DNA of 64,000 bases, taken from Haladaptatus halobius (GTDB lineage: Archaea; Halobacteriota; Halobacteria; Halobacteriales; Haladaptataceae). Within the stretch, counting starts at the first letter, position 1, and each line of letters opens with the position of its first letter. This document shows, piece after piece, positions 59,864-64,000 of the stretch. The DNA is taken from assembly GCF_020618475.1 (NCBI RefSeq), contig NZ_CP085340.1, positions 62,001 through 126,000 on the forward strand. Reading direction: 5' to 3'. The position numbers and the translations under genes are program-made. The notes under the pieces are model-generated. The model had not been told where the DNA came from, searched no databases, and was given only the letters and a program-made list of their open reading frames with translations.

Positions 59864-61102
59864 ATGAGCAATCACGAACTTCAGGACATCGGCAACCGCC
59901 TCCGCGACCGTCGAGGCACTGAGTATGATGACGTTCGCTTTTCCGATACCGAATACCGACGTAGATATCGACGCATACGAGAAGAAATGTTCTTCCGCGG
60001 GTTGGATTGTCTCGTGGTCTACGGGAGTTCAGCACATACAGACTCAAACCAAGCAAACATTCGATATCTAAGTGGATACATCGACCAGATTCAGTCATAC
60101 ATCGTCTTTCCATACGATGGTGAGCCAACGCTCTTCGTGGATCTCTATCCACACGTTCCGGATGCGCATCTGATGAGCCATATCGATGATGTCCGGTGGG
60201 GTACTGAAGACAAGGGAAACGCGGTCGTTGAGTGTATCCAAGAGCTCGGGTACACGGATGGACAAATTGGGTTTGTCGGTGCGCCCGGCCCATCAACCAC
60301 CGAACTCCCAGCCAACCACTACCGAACGATCACGCAGTCACTGCCGGAATGCGAGTTCACGTTTGTGTCGGACTTGATGGATCGAATCCGATTGAAAAAA
60401 AGCGATGAGGAACTTGACGCCATCAAGGAAGGAGTTGAACTCACCGACAAGGCTATGCGTGCACTCCAAGACACAGCCAAGCCCGGGATAACAGAGCGAG
60501 AGCTGAAAGCTGAGATCATGTCTTCATACATCGCTGAGGGGGAGTATTTCTTTCAGTTACTGGGGAGCACCAGCATGACCGACCCAGATATGCCGTATCC
60601 ATGGGAGCATCAATCAAACAGAAGTATTCAAAACGGTGACGTAATACTCACTGAGATTAGTGCACGTAATTCACAGGGATATTCGGGGCAGATTCTTCGT
60701 GGCATCGCAGTTGGTAGTGAACCTACTGACCACTACCAAGAACTCTACGACGTTGGCGAACAGATTTTCTACGATGTCCTAGATGTCCTTGAACCAGGAG
60801 CAACAACCCAAGACGTCCTTGAGGTCGCATCGCCCCCGATCGAGGATCGTGGGTGGACGATTCACGCACCAATAATTCACGGGTGGGGGCTCGGTATTCA
60901 ACGGCCACTTATCGGTTCCCGGAACGAAGGCGGGTTCCCGAACGCCCCGTTCGAGTTCGAAGCAGGCCAGACTGTCGTCGTCGAACCGAATCCAGTCGCA
61001 GCCGATGAAATGAGTGGGATGTTCCTTGGTGAGTATGTTCACATCACGAACTCTGGAGCTGAACGCCTCCATGATTATCCGATGGAGTTCATACAAGTCT
61101 AA
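59864..61102 (+). CDS. M24-fold hydrolase (creatinase/prolidase-like, metal ligands not conserved)
   Basis: A 412-residue pita-bread-fold protein. The N-terminal domain (about 30-170) contains DSNQANIRYLSGYIDQIQSY. The C-terminal domain contains IIHGWGLGIQRP and VVEPNPVAADEM. The usual D...Y-x-x-D metal strand reads ILTEISARNSQGYSGQILRG, so the first two Asp are missing, while the later His and Glu are kept. This is the pattern of creatinase and other non-metal M24 hydrolases cleaving C-N bonds of amidines or cyclic amides. It is co-transcribed with the aldehyde dehydrogenase, 2 nt downstream. ATG at 59864 is chosen over the upstream 59855 codon. Confidence 0.85.
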   Translation: MSNHELQDIGNRLRDRRGTEYDDVRFSDTEYRRRYRRIREEMFFRGLDCLVVYGSSAHTDSNQANIRYLSGYIDQIQSYIVFPYDGEPTLFVDLYPHVPDAHLMSHIDDVRWGTEDKGNAVVECIQELGYTDGQIGFVGAPGPSTTELPANHYRTITQSLPECEFTFVSDLMDRIRLKKSDEELDAIKEGVELTDKAMRALQDTAKPGITERELKAEIMSSYIAEGEYFFQLLGSTSMTDPDMPYPWEHQSNRSIQNGDVILTEISARNSQGYSGQILRGIAVGSEPTDHYQELYDVGEQIFYDVLDVLEPGATTQDVLEVASPPIEDRGWTIHAPIIHGWGLGIQRPLIGSRNEGGFPNAPFEFEAGQTVVVEPNPVAADEMSGMFLGEYVHITNSGAERLHDYPMEFIQV

Positions 61103-61104
61103 CC

Positions 61105-62598
61105 ATGACCAATCATAATTACCACGACTGGGAGCTGTTCATCGGTGGAGAGTTCATAGAAAGTACACACGGCGAGCGATTCGACGTGGAGAATCCTGCT
61201 GACGGATCGATCATCGGCTCTGCACCGGACGGCACAGCGACCGATGTGGATAACGCAATCACGGCAGCACGGACAGTCTACGAATCGACATGGCGCCATA
61301 TTAGCGCACGTGATCGGGGAACTTACTTACTCGATGTTGCGGATGCCATCGAGGCGGAATTCGACGCATTTGTCGAACTCGAAACGCTCGAGAACGGCAA
61401 ACCGATTGATGAATCAGAGGCAGATGTTGACGAGGCGATCGATGGGTACCGCTACTACGCAGGGGCGGCTGACAAAATTCATGGCGATACGATTCCTGAA
61501 CGTGATGACTTATTCGATTACACTATTCGCGAACCGTATGGAGTCGTCGGATGTATCATTCCCTGGAACTGGCCGCCGATGCATACTGCCGACTTCACAG
61601 CAGCTCCGCTGGCAGCTGGGAACGCAATCGTACTCAAACCCGCGCCCGAAACTCCATTGTCATCGCTTAAGATGGCTGAGATTTGGCAGGACATCCTCCC
61701 TGATGGGGTCGTTAACGTCGTAACGGGAGACGCTGAGCCTGGCGTCCGCCTCTCCGAACACCCTGACGTGAATAAGCTCGCATTCACTGGACATACGTCT
61801 ACGGGAACGGCGGTCATGAAAGCAGCTGCTGAGAACATCACCAGTGTCATGCTTGAACTCGGTGGTAAGAACCCTAATATCGTGCTTCCCGATGCGAACC
61901 TTGAAAAAGCCGTTGCCGGGACATACGAAGGTATCTTTAACAACCAGGGACAGGCGTGTGCAAGCGGTTCACGCCTCCTTCTTCACGACTCAATTTACGA
62001 TGAGTTCATTGAACACCTCATTGAGCAAACCAACGCTATGACTATCGGCCCCGGTACCGATTCCCAAACCGATCTTGCCCCTGTTGCAAGTCAGCAACAA
62101 TACGACAAAATCACGGGATATATCGATATCGGCAAAGAAGAGGGCGCAACAGTGCTGTATGAAGGGACAGTACCCGAAGATGTTCCTTCTAGAGGTTATT
62201 ATGTGCCACCGGTTATTTTCGGTGATGTTACTCAGGATATGAGAATTGTCCGTGAGGAGATCTTTGGGCCGATTCTTACTGTCCAACGGTATTCATCGGT
62301 TGAAGAGGCGCTTTCGCTTGCGAACGATACCGACTATGGGCTTACGGCCGCAGTGTGGACGCGAAATATGGAAGTTGCCAATCGGATGGCTCGGCGCCTC
62401 GAAGCGGGGCTCGTTTTCGTTAATAACTTCGTCAATGGGTTCCTCGGGGCTCCCTTCGGCGGTTACAAACAAAGTGGCATTGGTCGCAAACTCGGTTTCG
62501 AGGAGACGATGCACGAATTTACCCGTGTAAAGACAATTCGGTCGGCGATCGCTGGAAGTGAGCCCGAGGGGCTTGATGAGTATTATGATTCTGAATAA
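61105..62598 (+). CDS. Aldehyde dehydrogenase (NAD(P)-dependent)
   Basis: A 497-residue ALDH of normal family length. IIPWNWPPMH is the nucleotide-binding strand, FTGHTSTGTAV the Rossmann turn, MLELGGKNPN supplies catalytic Glu and GQACASGSRL the nucleophile Cys. GAPFGGYKQSGIGRKLGFE is the C-terminal oligomerisation signature. It is similar to betaine-aldehyde/semialdehyde dehydrogenases. It starts 2 nt after the M24-fold gene, so it probably oxidises a semialdehyde or aldehyde released downstream of that hydrolase's product. Confidence 0.94.
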   Translation: MTNHNYHDWELFIGGEFIESTHGERFDVENPADGSIIGSAPDGTATDVDNAITAARTVYESTWRHISARDRGTYLLDVADAIEAEFDAFVELETLENGKPIDESEADVDEAIDGYRYYAGAADKIHGDTIPERDDLFDYTIREPYGVVGCIIPWNWPPMHTADFTAAPLAAGNAIVLKPAPETPLSSLKMAEIWQDILPDGVVNVVTGDAEPGVRLSEHPDVNKLAFTGHTSTGTAVMKAAAENITSVMLELGGKNPNIVLPDANLEKAVAGTYEGIFNNQGQACASGSRLLLHDSIYDEFIEHLIEQTNAMTIGPGTDSQTDLAPVASQQQYDKITGYIDIGKEEGATVLYEGTVPEDVPSRGYYVPPVIFGDVTQDMRIVREEIFGPILTVQRYSSVEEALSLANDTDYGLTAAVWTRNMEVANRMARRLEAGLVFVNNFVNGFLGAPFGGYKQSGIGRKLGFEETMHEFTRVKTIRSAIAGSEPEGLDEYYDSE

Positions 62599-62615
62599 TC
62601 CCTGGACTCTTCTCC

Positions 62616-62915
62616 TTAACTACGCCATACTTGCTGAATCAGTAGATAGGTACCTGCAAACAGTATAAATCCACTGAGAAGGTCAAATCTCCCAATGGCG
62701 ATATTATAACACCCGTAAAAGACCATACCCACTGCTGCAGTCGTTTGATACATACTGCTTTTACGGATACTGTTTATAACTCCCGCGAGAAAGAGACCAA
62801 TGAGAAATAACAACAGTAGCTGAAATGCGAACGTAGCTGTTTGATCTTCAAGAAGCGTATAGATGGGCGAGAATGGTATAACCGATCGCCAACAGAAACC
62901 GCAGCCAATTAACAT
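62616..62915 (-). CDS. Small integral membrane protein
   Basis: A 99-residue protein with three hydrophobic helices (TFAFQLLLLFLIGLFLAGVI, then AVGMVFYGCYNIAIG and LLSGFILFAGTYLLIQ). It is convergent with the aldehyde dehydrogenase gene. The N-terminal Cys/Trp segment suggests that the true start may be internal. No family is recognised. It marks the end of region D. Confidence 0.55.
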   Translation of the reverse strand: MLIGCGFCWRSVIPFSPIYTLLEDQTATFAFQLLLLFLIGLFLAGVINSIRKSSMYQTTAAVGMVFYGCYNIAIGRFDLLSGFILFAGTYLLIQQVWRS

Positions 62916-63240
62916 TCTGTTCCGTTGCTTCTAAAATCGTTTTACTCTCCCTCACGACCATAGCAGAATCCTTCTCCAGATCTCGGCCCCCATCACCGAG
63001 TGCATGTCGGGTTTACAATCACTTCCACCAACATTCGGATACGAGATGCATGAGTTCATAGAATCCTCATCTCCCCTCCCAAAATTGTTACTTGATATCT
63101 ATGAACATAGTTGTCTCGCCCGACTCGCATGCATCTTGCCTGGTATTCGTCCGTTACGGCCTTAATTCCATTCTCTCATCACGCTTGTTCATCTCCACCA
63201 ACCCGACATTTCTGATGATTAGGCAATCTACTGTAATTTC
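62916..63240. other. Gene-free stretch at the right edge of region D
   Basis: About 325 bp without a credible frame on either strand. I see no RNA gene, repeat or strong hairpin. It precedes a doubtful minus-strand frame and the last SWIM remnant. Confidence 0.4.
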
Positions 63241-63465
63241 TTAATGCTCCTGCAACATCACGGGTTCACACTTACCGCTCACAAACTCTCCCACCCGGTA
63301 GGACAGTCGGCCGGCAGAAACAGTGCCCACCCAGAGTGAAACACCCCGTCTTTCAAGTGAATTCCAACATTCCAAAAAATCAGCGTCAACCAGTCTGACA
63401 GTCCACTGGTGACACACCATATTTCCGGAGTAACTCAACCGTACACTACAGGTAAACGCCCTCAT
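63241..63465 (-). CDS. Doubtful hypothetical protein
   Basis: A 74-residue frame with reasonably protein-like content (WTVRLVDADFLECWNSLERR, GVSLWVGTVSAGRLSYRVGE) but unusual Cys/Trp content for a haloarchaeon and no ribosome site. It may be a remnant. No family is recognised. Confidence 0.25.
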   Translation of the reverse strand: MRAFTCSVRLSYSGNMVCHQWTVRLVDADFLECWNSLERRGVSLWVGTVSAGRLSYRVGEFVSGKCEPVMLQEH

Positions 63466-63557
63466 CTAACACAATCATTCTCGTTCTCGCAGACAGTCCC
63501 ACCGGCTCACTGCAAATGACAGTTCCTCTGCCAATGCACACAAGACAGTCTGCGAGA

Positions 63558-63851
63558 GTGGAAGTCACCAATGAGAGCCACGAGAATCCCGCTGAACACC
63601 AATACGTGGTCTCCATCGACGACGTGACCGACGAACTGATGGCCTGTACGTGTCCGCATCACGTCCACCGCAACGCCTTCTGTAAGCACATGGCCGCAGT
63701 CGAAAATGCAACCGACAACGGGACGCTCGATGCCTTCCCCTCCGAGGACAACAACGACGATTCCAAACCAGAGGACTGCGACTGCGACGGCCTCGACGGC
63801 TTCCCGTACTGGGAGTGCGTGAGAACGGGACGGAAGGTACTGCCGAACTAA
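63558..63851 (+). pseudogene. SWIM zinc-finger protein, N-terminally truncated (copy S5)
   Basis: Similarity begins at VEVTNESHENPAEHQYVVSI and includes the full SWIM motif ACTCPHHVHRNAFCKHMAA and the Cys cluster CDCDGLDGFPYWEC (first Cys of the last pair replaced by Tyr), ending KVLPN. It is cut about 20 codons later than copies S1 and S3. No SprT part follows; a PIN gene begins within 20 nt on the other strand. Confidence 0.78.
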
Positions 63852-63866
63852 CTCTCTTCGCCCTTC

Positions 63867-64000
63867 TTATTCCGTAGACATATGAGATGGATCTGTTCGA
63901 TGGACGATTCCATCGAAATCTGAGTCAAAACTGAGGATAGAATCGATATCATATCGTTCACAGAGCGTCACGAGACTTGCGTCAGTTACGCTTAGATCGT
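63867..64000 (-). CDS. VapC-like PIN-domain toxin, C-terminal part (runs off window)
   Basis: The minus-strand frame enters from the window edge and reads DLSVTDASLVTLCERYDIDS, ILSFDSDFDG and IVHRTDPSH to a TAA at 63867-63869. The S-x-T-D-A-S and F-D-x-D-F-D motifs are the third and fourth acidic regions of PIN ribonucleases. A VapB-type antitoxin would be expected beyond base 64000. It converges on the SWIM remnant. Confidence 0.75.
   Translation of the reverse strand, partial: DLSVTDASLVTLCERYDIDSILSFDSDFDGIVHRTDPSHMSTE

Overview
The window is from a halophilic archaeon (class Halobacteria). Its proteins are acidic. Secreted substrate-binding proteins carry Tat/lipobox leaders. Starts are often leaderless behind AT-rich TATA-like boxes. 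Archaeal family-B DNA polymerase pieces, a CDC48 N-domain, a bacterio-opsin-activator-type HTH regulator, haloarchaeal wHTH/PIN and HEPN/MNT pairs and F420/LLM oxidoreductases are present. Genus cannot be fixed from the sequence. The mixture of intact transport and catabolic genes with many gene fragments suggests a megaplasmid or a flexible chromosomal region. I recognise no transposase, rRNA, tRNA or CRISPR array.

Left part (1-18073): the end of a peptide ABC transporter operon, an OxlT-like MFS carrier, a truncated DNA polymerase B tail, a HEPN/MNT pair, a divergent sodium:solute symporter and M24-fold hydrolase, a second polymerase tail, an orphan CDC48 N-domain, a PIN/wHTH pair, a serine hydrolase, three copies of a degenerate ~0.3-0.4 kb repeat, and a regulator/amino-acid permease/orphan substrate-binding-protein group.

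Middle-left (18074-29771) is a gene graveyard: a broken diacylglycerol-kinase-like gene, wHTH and small membrane genes, a ZIP transporter, lipoprotein remnants, a UspA protein, a MOSC protein, and the first of several decayed SWIM zinc-finger / SprT metalloprotease cassettes. It ends in an AT-rich gene-free stretch.

Region C (29772-47972) is a catabolic island of unknown substrate: IclR regulator, two Gfo/Idh/MocA dehydrogenases, a PLP aminotransferase, MBL hydrolase, M20 hydrolase, enolase-superfamily epimerase, two LLM flavin/F420 oxidoreductases, a glycosidase-like TIM barrel, a complete sugar-type ABC importer, a threonine-synthase-like enzyme and an NCS1 permease. Region D (51198-62598) is a second island for a nitrogenous cyclic amide or ureide: a TauT/NitT-type ABC importer, a dihydroorotase/allantoinase-like cyclic amidohydrolase, an amidohydrolase-2 protein, SDR, asparaginase, Lrp/AsnC regulator, isochorismatase-fold amidase, M24-fold hydrolase and aldehyde dehydrogenase.

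The most striking structural pattern is that SWIM/SprT cassette remnants, all on the + strand, sit on both sides of regions C and D (27.3-28.1, 48.0-48.8, 50.5-51.0, 63.6-63.9 kb). They look like scars or recombination points used to assemble the islands. The window ends in the 3' part of a VapC-like PIN gene.
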